Part shown: one piece after another, positions 43,587 through 51,798 of the stretch
Layout of the letters: each line of letters begins with the position of its first letter
How positions within the stretch are numbered: position 1 is the first letter of the stretch
Assembly (NCBI GenBank): GCA_902801585.1
Contig: CADCIU010000009.1
Coordinates: 3,626 to 67,625 of the forward strand
Direction of reading: 5' to 3'
DNA from: an uncultured Lachnospiraceae bacterium
Lineage (GTDB): Bacteria; Bacillota_A; Clostridia; Lachnospirales; Lachnospiraceae
DNA length: 64,000 bases
The notes under the pieces: generated by a model
What the model was told of the DNA's origin: nothing
The model's database searches: none
Seen by the model: only the letters and a program-made list of their open reading frames with translations
Translations under genes and position numbers: made by a program

Positions 43587-44063
43587 ATGGATCCGATCAA
43601 TCAAAGAATACTGGAACTGATCAGGGAAAATGCCCGCATGAGTTATTCCGATATCGGCAAAGCGGTTGGGATCTCCAGAGTATCTGCCAAAAAGCGCATG
43701 GACTCGATGGAAAAGGCCGGTGTCATCAAAGGCTACCAAACCGTCATCGACGAGGAGAAGACGAGAGGAGGGATTCGGTATATCATTGATATCGAAGCGC
43801 TCCCGGAGGAGTATGCCGCCGTTGTCAAAACACTGCAGGCCGACAGGGAGCTCGAGCAGATCTACAGCATAACAGGAGACTGCCGGATCCACTGTATCGG
43901 CCGCAGCCGCAATCAATCGACGCTTGAATCGCATGTAAACTATCTGTTCAATCATACGAAGGGAATCCGCCGCGTCTCGTGGCATATCCTGCTATCAGAT
44001 CTCAGAAGGGCGGGGGAAGGAGTCGGTAATGGAACAGAGAAGGAAAAAATGCCGGGAAGTTGA
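43587..44063 (+). CDS. Lrp/AsnC-family transcriptional regulator
   Basis: 158 residues. N-terminal HTH (DPINQRILELIRENARMSYS, then IGKAVGISRVSAKKRM) and C-terminal RAM-type ligand domain (YRIIDIEALPEE-like strand, ITGDCRIHCIGR). Lrp-type proteins form octamers that sense amino acids. The ATG at 43587 has GGAGG 6 nt upstream; a TTG at 43575 in frame has none. The last 35 nt overlap the start of an alpha-CTD-like gene in another frame, so the two are translationally linked. Target genes are unknown. Confidence 0.9.
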   Translation: MDPINQRILELIRENARMSYSDIGKAVGISRVSAKKRMDSMEKAGVIKGYQTVIDEEKTRGGIRYIIDIEALPEEYAAVVKTLQADRELEQIYSITGDCRIHCIGRSRNQSTLESHVNYLFNHTKGIRRVSWHILLSDLRRAGEGVGNGTEKEKMPGS

Positions 44064-44376
44064 AGAGATTTACGAGAAGTATGGACAGAAATTCCGGTTT
44101 CCGGTCTATCTGGGAACGACATTTTTGGAGACGCCTTTGGAGGACTTGGAGCTCTCCGTGCGCTCATATAATTGCCTGCGAAGAGCAGGGGTGAGAAATG
44201 TAGGCGATATAGTGGACAGGATCGACAACAGAGCAGACCTGCTAAGGATCAGGAATCTCGGCGCTAAGAGCGCAGATGAGATCATGACTGCTCTCATGGA
44301 GTACCAGTACTCTATTTTGTCCGACGAAGGAAAAAGGAGATATCTTGTAAGGATCACTGAACTGAACGGAAAGTAG
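44029..44376 (+). CDS. Standalone RNA polymerase alpha-CTD-like protein
   Basis: 115 residues. The central part matches the alpha subunit C-terminal domain: TPLEDLELSVRSYNCLRRAG, then VRNVGDIVD, then IRNLGAKSADEIMTALMEY, the helix-hairpin-helix fold that binds UP-element DNA and activators. The alpha N-terminal assembly domain is absent, so it cannot be an rpoA copy. It overlaps the Lrp-like gene by 35 nt. A free alpha-CTD beside a regulator could act as an accessory DNA-binding or regulator-docking unit; that is inference. The ribosome binding site (GGGGGAAGGAG region at 44012-44022) lies inside the Lrp gene. Confidence 0.85.
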   Translation: MEQRRKKCREVEEIYEKYGQKFRFPVYLGTTFLETPLEDLELSVRSYNCLRRAGVRNVGDIVDRIDNRADLLRIRNLGAKSADEIMTALMEYQYSILSDEGKRRYLVRITELNGK

Positions 44377-44401
44377 AGGGAAAGTAGAGGGAGGGCGAAA
44401 A

Positions 44402-46609
44402 ATGCATAACTGGAAGAGTATCACCGCAATGTTAATGATTCCCGCACTGTTATGCCTGTCATCATGCGGAGGCGCGTCAGGCACTGCTTCCGGCGGAGCA
44501 GGGGCGACCGCATCAGTTCCGGAGCGGGAGCAGGCGGCGGCACAGGAATCTGATACCGGCGCGACCGGTGCGGCTGCCGGGGACGAAGAGCAGGAGAAGC
44601 AGTCTTTTGACGGAAAGATGCATTTCGAGAACGGAATGGCGCAGCCGATGCTCAATCATTCATCTTATGATGTGTCGAACGCGGAGAGCGAGATCCAGCG
44701 CCTGTGTGTTTATGTCGAGACAGACCACGACACGGACGGCGACGGAAAAGCGGACCTGGTCAAGGCATGTGTCCAGATCCCCAAGAGCGCTGTGGAAGGC
44801 CGGTACAAAGCAGCTGTCATCTATGACCCCGTCCCTTATCCTGCAGGAACTTATAAAGAAACCGAAGGATATATGTCTTATCCCTACGCGGAAGACGAAT
44901 TCGACTACAACAAGCTCTATGCGGAAGGCGCCAAAAGAGAGGCTTCCGGGAAGATCTCGACAAAAGAAGCGGCAGCCAAAGCAGATATCAAGGAACTGGA
45001 TTATTCTCTGGTTGGATCACAGGACATAGGCTACTATGACATATCGAGGTATGACTATTATCTGGATCGGGGTTTTGCGATCGTTCAGGCCTGCGGGATC
45101 GGCACATACGGCTCAGAGGGGTATGAGCTCTGCGGAACCGATCTCGAACGGGATTCGCATAAATGTGTCGTGGAGTGGCTTACGGGTGACCGGCCTGCTT
45201 TCACCGATAAGGAAAACAATGTGGAGGTTACAGCTGACTGGTGCAACGGCAATGTTGCAATGACCGGTTGCTCTTACGGCGGAACGCTTGCCTACGAAGT
45301 GGCGACGACCGGAGTAAAAGGCCTTAAGACCGTCATACCGGTGGCAGGTATTTCCAACTGGTATGATTATTCAAACTCCCAGGGCGTTTCGCGCGTAGCT
45401 ATGGCCCACTATATGGACGTTCTGTCATCCTTAAATGCCGGTTCACAATTCGAGGACGATTTCTGGGTCATTCCAAATGATGAATACGGCGCTTACGTCC
45501 GGCAGATTGCCAAAGACGAGATGGCGGCCAACGGAAACTTCGAGGGGCCGTGGCCCGGGATGGACTATTCCGACGACTACGAGAAAATTGCCTGTTCCGC
45601 GCTGATCGTGCATGGACTGAATGATTTCAATGTTTTGACCAAGCAGTCCGACCTCATGTACAAAGCGTTCAAAAAAGCGAATCAGGATGTGAAGATCATA
45701 TGGCACCAGGACGGGCACAATTATCTGACAGGCAAGTATGTGGGAGAGGAACTTTTCGATGAGCTGCTTAACAAGTGGTTGTCCCATTATCTCTACGATG
45801 TCGATAACGGAATTGAAAAAATGGCGGAAGTTACGGTGCAGAGCAATGTGGACGGAACCTACCGGACCTATGCTTCGTGGGAAGAAGCAAAGTCTCTGAC
45901 GGCGAAGTCTGCGGTTGAAGGCGAGACGGAGATCCGGTCGGGAAAATTCGATGACTTTTACGACAAGTATTTGAAGAAAAAACAGCCGGTAGAAGCGTAC
46001 TGCGAGGATTTGGATGCGGATCACGCAGCCACATACACGCTTGATATCCCTGAGGGTACGACCATCTACGGTGTGCCCGTGGTGCACGTAAAACTGAAGA
46101 TGCCTGATGTGAGCGGCGATAACCTGATGGTCACGGCAATGCTCCTGGACACCAAAGCGGATGGAAAGCCTTTTAAAGCATATATGACAAGCGGTAAGGT
46201 TCAGAATGTAGTGCCTTTCAATAAGATTGGCGAATATCAGATTGGTGTAGGGGCAAAGCCCAAACAGATCAGTGAACTTGTAAAATCCTCCACGAGATCA
46301 AAGGTAATCTGCAAGGGTTGGGCGGACCTGATGGATCCCGGTACAGGCTACATCGCCTCAGAGGATCCTTCGCATACAGCCGCAGAGGCGGACACCTACT
46401 ACGACTACACACTGTATCTGACGCCCACAGTCTATACGGTTGAAGAAGGCCACAGCCTGAAACTCATGATCTTTGCACAGGATCCTTATTGCACAAGACT
46501 GGACAATATAACCGATGACACGCCGGACTTCATGGACGACAAGGTCGATGAGGTGTATTCCTTCACAATCAACAATGCATCGGTGGAAGTGGAAGTTCCG
46601 GTAGATTGA
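44402..46609 (+). CDS. S15-family (PepX/CocE-like) peptidase lipoprotein
   Basis: 735 residues. Lipoprotein signal with LSSC at about 18-21. Alpha/beta-hydrolase core with nucleophile Ser291 in MTGCSYGGTLAYE, Asp408 in VHGLNDFNV and His439 in HQDGHNYL, followed by the jelly-roll C-terminal domain (about 540-735) typical of Xaa-Pro dipeptidyl-peptidases and cocaine-esterase-like enzymes. The order and the large N-terminal insert before the nucleophile favour Xaa-Pro dipeptidyl-peptidase. It would release X-Pro dipeptides from peptides outside the cell, complementing the surface endopeptidases nearby. GAGGGAGGG precedes the ATG. Confidence 0.88.
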   Translation: MHNWKSITAMLMIPALLCLSSCGGASGTASGGAGATASVPEREQAAAQESDTGATGAAAGDEEQEKQSFDGKMHFENGMAQPMLNHSSYDVSNAESEIQRLCVYVETDHDTDGDGKADLVKACVQIPKSAVEGRYKAAVIYDPVPYPAGTYKETEGYMSYPYAEDEFDYNKLYAEGAKREASGKISTKEAAAKADIKELDYSLVGSQDIGYYDISRYDYYLDRGFAIVQACGIGTYGSEGYELCGTDLERDSHKCVVEWLTGDRPAFTDKENNVEVTADWCNGNVAMTGCSYGGTLAYEVATTGVKGLKTVIPVAGISNWYDYSNSQGVSRVAMAHYMDVLSSLNAGSQFEDDFWVIPNDEYGAYVRQIAKDEMAANGNFEGPWPGMDYSDDYEKIACSALIVHGLNDFNVLTKQSDLMYKAFKKANQDVKIIWHQDGHNYLTGKYVGEELFDELLNKWLSHYLYDVDNGIEKMAEVTVQSNVDGTYRTYASWEEAKSLTAKSAVEGETEIRSGKFDDFYDKYLKKKQPVEAYCEDLDADHAATYTLDIPEGTTIYGVPVVHVKLKMPDVSGDNLMVTAMLLDTKADGKPFKAYMTSGKVQNVVPFNKIGEYQIGVGAKPKQISELVKSSTRSKVICKGWADLMDPGTGYIASEDPSHTAAEADTYYDYTLYLTPTVYTVEEGHSLKLMIFAQDPYCTRLDNITDDTPDFMDDKVDEVYSFTINNASVEVEVPVD

Positions 46610-46612
46610 GGA

Positions 46613-46706
46613 AGTGTCGGGGACCAGCCCGGGCTGGTCCCTGATATTGTAGAGCCGTCTCTGTGACATCTTGAAAAAGTTGTCAAAAGAACCGTCCCCC
46701 TGACAC
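46613..46706 (+). repeat. Degenerate repeat with GGGACCAGCCC palindrome and type A end
   Basis: GTGTCGGGGACCAGCCCGGG CTGGTCCCTGA is a palindrome with a GGGACC rather than GGGACGG core, followed by a decayed half and a clear inverted type A half (AGTTGTCAAAAGAACCGTCC CCCTGACAC). It touches the stop codon of the kinase gene on the other strand. Confidence 0.78.
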
Positions 46707-46707
46707 T

Positions 46708-49700
46708 TTATGTCTTCCAGTCAACGTAAAAAGCGTGCACATCCATGCAAATAGTATCTTTTTGGTTTACCCAGCTGGTACAGACCAGTGCCGAGGAGTC
46801 TTCGTTCCAGGCAATCTGCCCGAGGTTATGTTTGGGAAGAGTATCCTCCCTCAGATTCGGCTCACGCTCCAATGTTTCACAATTATAAATCCCTAAGCTG
46901 CCGGCGCTTGTCCCTATGGCGATGAAGCGGCTGTCTTTTGTATAGGCACAGCGATCCGGAACGCCGGCAGTGATCTCGACCTCCCCTCGTTCTTCATTAT
47001 TTTCAAATTCTTCACAAATAAGGAAACGTTCAAAACCGCGGGACCTGTCGTAAACGCAAAGCCTGCCGTCCGGTGAGACAGTGGGATATAAATGATACAA
47101 CGAAGGCGGTATCGGCTTTTTCTTTATTCTTGTCCCCAGAATTCCGTTTACAGTTATTATTCGCATGCTCTTTTGGTTATCAGAGTCGAAACATAACGCG
47201 TATAGGACCGGCGCCTCAGTGTTCCAACTGATCGCCATACATTTCAAAGACTTCCTCCAAATTCTCCTGCAGGATGGGAAGGCGTAAATCTCCAACGCAT
47301 TTTTACCGCCGACGGCAAACATGCCTGCAGTCTGATCAAACGCAATGCAGTAGGGCATACAGGGAAAAAACAGAGTATTCAGAATATGTCCGTCTGTAAG
47401 GTCATGGACACAGATACGGTATCCTTTATCTGCTTTTTTCTTTAAAGAGCTGAATATTTTCACCGGACCTTCGGACTTTCCGGAACCCGCAGAACCCGCA
47501 GAATTTCCGGAACCCGCAGCACTTTCAAAATTCACAGAACCCGCCGCAAGCAGAAATCTGCCGTCACAGGATATATCCATGGCAACAGGCTCTCCGACCT
47601 CAGAGGGGAAGGAACGCCGCAGCTGTCCGGCAAGATTATATTCGTAGATCTTTTCCAAGCAGATCAGATAGATGCTGTCTCCTGAAAGCGCCAGATACGT
47701 GGAGTAATCCTCAGGGGATTTGAACGATGCTGTCTCCCACACATCCTGAATTTCGGAATTGCCCAGCCGCTTTATGATCTGTCTTTTCAGAGCCAGTATT
47801 TCAGGATCATGTTCATATCCGGGAAGACTGCGCGCCTGTGCGATCCGGTCGAGCGCAGCTGCGAAATCTCCGCGGCTTAAGGCTTCTTCTGCTTTCTTTT
47901 GTCTTTCCAGAAAGCGCTGTTTGTCATGAATGGATTCATCCGTGGTGGCGATCCTGCTCAGATACCACGGGGCTTTGTAGGTAAACGGCCCGACCGGTAT
48001 GGTCCGTTCGCCGCCATATGTCTGTATGATCAGTGCCCGGTCGTCCTTGGAAAACGCGATATGTTTTATATAGTAGTAGGAGGAGTACAGTGTTTTGACA
48101 CAGCGGCCTGAAGGCACGGACCAGATCCGCACCTCACGGCTTATGTCAAAAGACGCCAGCATATCACCTCGATGAGAAAAGGCCAGCTGTACCAGCTCCC
48201 GTTTATGAGAAGTGCCGGTGAACAGCAAAGCCATATCCGGCAGGGACCAGACATAAATCATGCCATCGATGCATCCGGCGGCCAGCAGGTCACCCCGTTC
48301 GCTCACCTGCAGCGTGTGGTCGCCCAACTCAATATGATCGCAAACTCCTTCCGCAGCACGATATACATGTATATATAACCTCGCATCCGCGATTGAAAGA
48401 CCGGGGAAGGAGAGGAGCCGGCGGACACCTTTGTCGCTGTGCGGGACATTCGGATCATCCCAAAACAGCCGGTCTTTCAGTACGGAAGCTGCTTTGTCAA
48501 AAACCAGAAGCTTAGGACCGGTGGAATCAAATTCGACATTCCAATCGATCGGAGAACGCCTGGCGGCGTAAATATGGGCATCATCTTCAGCGGTGAGGAA
48601 ATGATCGCCCAAAACAGAGCGGCATTTTTGCGCTGTCGCAGGATCGAGTTTTATCTGTGAGCAGTTCCAAGGATCCAGCGGACACACAGATGACTTTTTG
48701 AATGTCGGCCCGGCTGTCTTCGGACAGTCTTCCTTTCCATAATGCTTACATAGTTTTTCTATTACCGGACGTAAAGCGAATCCGGGCAGGTCAAACTCAT
48801 CGTGCTCTCTGTTGTTGATCTCGGGCGCGATCTCCATCGTGAAATGATCTTCATCACACCCGGATTCCCGGAGTATCTCATTCAGCAGAAGAGTGCGGTC
48901 TTTTGACAGAGGGGCCTCTTTGATCCTCTGATATGCTTCATATCCGTCGATCTCTGCCTGTCTCCACAAAAACAGTGCATGATTGTAAATAGCCTCCGGA
49001 TGGCGGTGGTTTTTGAATGCGGCCTCCTGCCAGATATGCCGGGCTTCCAAGGGCATGTTGAGATCGAGCATGCTCAGTGCTTTGTTGTTGAGATTGTCCA
49101 CGGAAATGTCAAAATTCTCCGGCAGGACACGGCTGTATTCATTTCCGGTCACATCCCGGTAAATCGATAGAAGACAGGATTCGGCGTCACTTTCCTCCAC
49201 GTTTTTATTCAGAAGACATCTTTTCAGCAAGGAAAAGAGCGCTGCGGGGAGGTTCGCTTTCAGTGCGGGAAGGTCCGGCTTCAGCGCTTGAAGGTCCGAC
49301 TGCAGTGCAGGAAGGTCTGGCTCCAACGCTTGAAGGTCCGGCTTCAGCGCGGGAAGGTCTGGCTCCAACGCTTGAAGGTCCGGCTTCAGCGTGGGATCGA
49401 TTTGGCTGCAGATGTATTCGCTGTCTGCCCCTTTCTCCCAAAATCTCTTTCCGGCGAACATTTCTATCACTGTCAGAGCCCATGCGTATGTATCCATCCA
49501 CGGCATAACGGGAGCGCCGCCAGCCTGCTCCCCGGGGCAGTAGGCAGGGGTGTATCCGGAAGGGAGGTTCCCAATCCCTTCACCGAGGGTGCTCACTGCT
49601 TTGGCAAGTCCGAAGTCCGCGACCTTGGCATCCCAATTGCCGGATAACAGCAGGTTTCCCGGTTTCATATCCTGATGGATCAGTCCCTTCTCGTGGGAAA

Positions 49701-50226
49701 ACCTGAGCCCGCGCAGGGCCTGAATGGCAATGTCCAGAATGCGTTCGAGGACCTCCTCTTTAGTACCTTGATAGAGGGTCCCGTCAAGGATCCGGTCTTT
49801 GAGACTTCCCTTATCCATCCATTCTGAGAAAATAGTGGGAACGCCTCCGATCTCACGGACATAGTAGCAGGAGACAATGTTGGGATGGAGCCCCAGATTG
49901 ATCCAATTCTCACATTCCGCGATAAATTCGTTTTTTCGTTCCGGCCCGGCTTCCGCAAAGAAAGCCGGCTGAGGGCGCTTCATGGCCAGGTCCACATTCC
50001 AGCTGTTGTGGTGGACCCTCCAGACATTGCCCATTCCTCCCGGGATCGCGTCATCCATGACCTTATAGGTATCCAGGACAGGGTCCCCTTTCTTTAGCTG
50101 CTCATTTGTGATGGAAGTCTGCGGCCTGTCAATGGCATCCTTTATGGCTGCCTGAGTCAGAGATACCGAATCTCCAGTCTCTATTTTGGAAATATCATTG
50201 GTAAGGGTTAATGAAGAATGGTCCAT
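46708..50226 (-). CDS. Serine/threonine protein kinase with WD40-like propeller
   Basis: 1172 residues. Kinase domain at about 30-350: Gly-loop GGMGNVWRV, Lys in LAMKRPQ, catalytic HQDMKPGNLL at about 185 (HQD instead of HRD), DFGLA at about 205 and a P-E-like GEQAGG activation end. The C-lobe is interrupted at about 279-327 by seven heptads of the L-K/E-P-D-L-Q/P-A type. A TPR-like middle follows (EARHIWQEAAFKNHRHPEA), then two WD40-like propeller segments (about 640-760 and 870-1170; AGCIDGMIYVWSLPDM, REVRIWSVPSG). No membrane helix is seen. The ATG at 50226 has GGAG 7 nt upstream. The frame stays open to 50391, but that extension is repeat DNA. Probably a cytoplasmic signalling scaffold; substrates unknown. 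Confidence 0.88.
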   Translation of the reverse strand: MDHSSLTLTNDISKIETGDSVSLTQAAIKDAIDRPQTSITNEQLKKGDPVLDTYKVMDDAIPGGMGNVWRVHHNSWNVDLAMKRPQPAFFAEAGPERKNEFIAECENWINLGLHPNIVSCYYVREIGGVPTIFSEWMDKGSLKDRILDGTLYQGTKEEVLERILDIAIQALRGLRFSHEKGLIHQDMKPGNLLLSGNWDAKVADFGLAKAVSTLGEGIGNLPSGYTPAYCPGEQAGGAPVMPWMDTYAWALTVIEMFAGKRFWEKGADSEYICSQIDPTLKPDLQALEPDLPALKPDLQALEPDLPALQSDLQALKPDLPALKANLPAALFSLLKRCLLNKNVEESDAESCLLSIYRDVTGNEYSRVLPENFDISVDNLNNKALSMLDLNMPLEARHIWQEAAFKNHRHPEAIYNHALFLWRQAEIDGYEAYQRIKEAPLSKDRTLLLNEILRESGCDEDHFTMEIAPEINNREHDEFDLPGFALRPVIEKLCKHYGKEDCPKTAGPTFKKSSVCPLDPWNCSQIKLDPATAQKCRSVLGDHFLTAEDDAHIYAARRSPIDWNVEFDSTGPKLLVFDKAASVLKDRLFWDDPNVPHSDKGVRRLLSFPGLSIADARLYIHVYRAAEGVCDHIELGDHTLQVSERGDLLAAGCIDGMIYVWSLPDMALLFTGTSHKRELVQLAFSHRGDMLASFDISREVRIWSVPSGRCVKTLYSSYYYIKHIAFSKDDRALIIQTYGGERTIPVGPFTYKAPWYLSRIATTDESIHDKQRFLERQKKAEEALSRGDFAAALDRIAQARSLPGYEHDPEILALKRQIIKRLGNSEIQDVWETASFKSPEDYSTYLALSGDSIYLICLEKIYEYNLAGQLRRSFPSEVGEPVAMDISCDGRFLLAAGSVNFESAAGSGNSAGSAGSGKSEGPVKIFSSLKKKADKGYRICVHDLTDGHILNTLFFPCMPYCIAFDQTAGMFAVGGKNALEIYAFPSCRRIWRKSLKCMAISWNTEAPVLYALCFDSDNQKSMRIITVNGILGTRIKKKPIPPSLYHLYPTVSPDGRLCVYDRSRGFERFLICEEFENNEERGEVEITAGVPDRCAYTKDSRFIAIGTSAGSLGIYNCETLEREPNLREDTLPKHNLGQIAWNEDSSALVCTSWVNQKDTICMDVHAFYVDWKT
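49245..49391 (-). repeat. 21-nt coding minisatellite in the kinase gene
   Basis: Seven in-frame 21-nt units encode heptads such as LKPDLQA, LEPDLPA and LQSDLQA. Two unit types alternate, so the higher-order period is 42 nt. Confidence 0.85.
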
Positions 50227-50250
50227 GCTTTTTTCTCCAATCAAGATAAC

Positions 50251-50364
50251 CGACCTCTGGGGTAATTTGTCGTGGAATAACCTGCCTCGGGTAACCTCGA
50301 CCTCTGGGGTAATTTGTCGTGGAATAACCTGCCTCGGGTAACCTCGACCTCTGGGGTAATTTGT
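50251..50364 (+). repeat. Family 2 array, 47-bp period
   Basis: CGACCTCTGGGGTAATTTGT at 50251, 50298 and 50345. The first two units also share the same 27-bp filler (CGTGGAATAACCTGCCTCGG then GTAACCT). Confidence 0.92.
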
Positions 50365-50439
50365 CCTACTACTGGGGTGGTGAGGTGACATACATCCCTT
50401 CTACTCATAGTATATTATGCCGGTGTTCAAAGAAACAAT

Positions 50440-50552
50440 GACAACCTACCCCAGAGGTCGTCTTTGCGCGACAACCTACCCCAGAGGTCGCTTTTGCTAC
50501 GACAACCTACCCCAGAGGTCGCTTTTGCTACGACAACCTACCCCAGAGGTCG
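50440..50552 (-). repeat. Family 2 array, 30-31-bp period, inverted
   Basis: GACAACCTACCCCAGAGGTC G at 50440, 50470, 50501 and 50532 with near-identical 9-10-bp fillers (CTTTTGCTAC). Inverse orientation to the array at 50251. Confidence 0.92.
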
Positions 50553-50566
50553 CTTTTGCTGAAATT

Positions 50567-50595
50567 GTTGTCAAAAGAACCGTCCCTGTGACAAC
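50567..50595 (-). repeat. Family 1 repeat, single inverted type A half
   Basis: TTGTCAAAAGAACCGTCCCT GTGACAAC. Its GTGACA end is positioned as a -35 for the following gene. Confidence 0.87.
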
Positions 50596-50616
50596 GGATG
50601 TCGTTTTTGGTATAGA
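50588..50616 (+). promoter_or_regulatory. Putative promoter with repeat-derived -35
   Basis: -35 GTGACA (50588-50593) within the type A half, 17-nt spacer, -10-like TATAGA (50611-50616), 26 bp before the start codon. Confidence 0.45.
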
Positions 50617-50641
50617 ATATTGTGTGAGAAGGAGAACTATC

Positions 50642-51622
50642 ATGAAAAACTTTAGAACAACACTATTCTTCCTGTTGTGCGCAGCCAGTATCAGCCTGAC
50701 CGGATGCGGGAATTCAAGCGGTATGTCAAAAGACAGTACAGCGGCAGCAACCGCTGCGGCTCCTGAAACAACCGGCGAGGCAGAGACTGCCGTGATCGAC
50801 ACATCAGACGCCGTGGTCAGTTATCTGGGACCGGCGGGGACATATACGGAAGAAGCGGCGATGTTTTTCTTTCCGGAGGCGAAGTCTATGATGCCGGAGG
50901 GAACTGTGGAGGAGGCAATCGCCGATGTCACAAACGGAACTGCGGAATATGCAGTGATTCCACAGGAGAATACACTTGGCGGCGCGGTGACAAACTATGT
51001 GGATGCGCTGATCAAGCAGAACGATGTTTTTGTGATCGGAGAGGTCATCCTGCCGATCAGTCAGACGCTGATGGGAGTTCCCGGCGCCAAAATAGAGGAT
51101 ATCAAGACTGTCTGCTCTCACGCGCAGGGAATTAAGCAGAGTGAGACATGGCGCAAGGAGCATCTTCCGGATGCGGTCACAGAAGAGATGGCGAGCACAG
51201 CTGCGGCAGCCGAATATGTCGCAGAGCAGAAGGATAAGTCCATAGCTGCGATCGCGGCGCCCGGAGCGGCGGCGCTTTACGGGCTCGATGTTTTGGCAGA
51301 GAATGTCCAGATCACAGATGCCAACAAAACGCGGTTCTATGTTCTTGCTGCAAAAGAGCCCCAAGGGGATGATTTCCCGCGGGCGGTCTTTGTGGCGACC
51401 TGTAAGGCAAACCGTATCGATGATATCATCGTCGAGATTCATGATTCCGGCGTTGAACTTGTGACGATCCACGACAGGCCTGAGGGGAGCGAGCTGGGAT
51501 TCTACTATTATGTGATTGAAGTGGAGAGCGAAGGCGGGATCACGAAGAAGCAGCTTGACAGAATCAGTGAGATCGAGGAAGTACGGCTGGCGGGGAGATT
51601 CCGGTCAGTCGAGAAAAAATGA
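50642..51622 (+). CDS. Exported prephenate dehydratase-like lipoprotein
   Basis: 326 residues. A lipoprotein signal with SLTGC at about 18-22 is followed by a complete prephenate dehydratase-like domain: SYLGPAGTYTEEAA, AVIPQENTLGGAVTNYVDAL, VCSHAQGIKQSETW, STAAAAEYVAEQ and the TRF motif in DANKTRFYVLA, then an ACT-like end (ELVTIHDRPEGSELGFYYYV). Prephenate dehydratase makes phenylpyruvate in the cytoplasm, so a surface-anchored version is unexpected. It may instead act as a binding protein or an extracellular aromatic-acid enzyme. The ATG at 50642 has AGGAG upstream; the open frame back to 50417 is only repeat DNA. Confidence 0.82.
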   Translation: MKNFRTTLFFLLCAASISLTGCGNSSGMSKDSTAAATAAAPETTGEAETAVIDTSDAVVSYLGPAGTYTEEAAMFFFPEAKSMMPEGTVEEAIADVTNGTAEYAVIPQENTLGGAVTNYVDALIKQNDVFVIGEVILPISQTLMGVPGAKIEDIKTVCSHAQGIKQSETWRKEHLPDAVTEEMASTAAAAEYVAEQKDKSIAAIAAPGAAALYGLDVLAENVQITDANKTRFYVLAAKEPQGDDFPRAVFVATCKANRIDDIIVEIHDSGVELVTIHDRPEGSELGFYYYVIEVESEGGITKKQLDRISEIEEVRLAGRFRSVEKK

Positions 51623-51625
51623 CCT

Positions 51626-51758
51626 CGACCTCTGGGGTAGTTTGTGCCCAAGTGTGTAAAACCGACCTCTGGGGTAGTTTGGACCAACCTCGACCTCTGG
51701 GGTAGTTTGTGCCGGGTAGTTTGTGCCCAGGTGTGGAAAAATGACCCCAGAGGTTGTT
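51626..51758 (+). repeat. Family 2 cluster
   Basis: Three direct copies of CGACCTCTGGGGTAGTTTG (51626, 51663, 51691), a partial GGGTAGTTTGTGCCC (51714), and an inverse ACCCCAGAGGTT (51743). Fillers GTGCCCAAGTGTG and GTGCCCAGGTGTG are also repeated. Confidence 0.88.
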
Positions 51759-51798
51759 CGTTGTTGAGGGTGTTTATTGCATTGAGGAGACTGGGATT

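Larger units (their letters stand above)
50227..50641. other. Divergent region filled with family 2 arrays
   Basis: 415 bp between the divergent kinase and prephenate dehydratase-like genes. It holds a 47-bp-period array, a 30-31-bp-period array in the opposite orientation, a type A half and a promoter. Little non-repeat DNA remains (about 50365-50439). Confidence 0.8.

Noticed and set aside
50227..50391. In-frame N-terminal extension of the kinase gene
   Set aside because: Encoded entirely by family 2 repeats; ATG 50226 has a proper ribosome binding site.
50251..50552. Regularly spaced 20-bp repeats that could be taken for a CRISPR array
   Set aside because: The sequences between repeats are themselves nearly identical, the two halves have opposite orientation and different periods, and no cas gene is in the window.
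50417..50641. In-frame N-terminal extension of the prephenate dehydratase-like gene
   Set aside because: Encoded by repeats; the lipoprotein signal must start at 50642.
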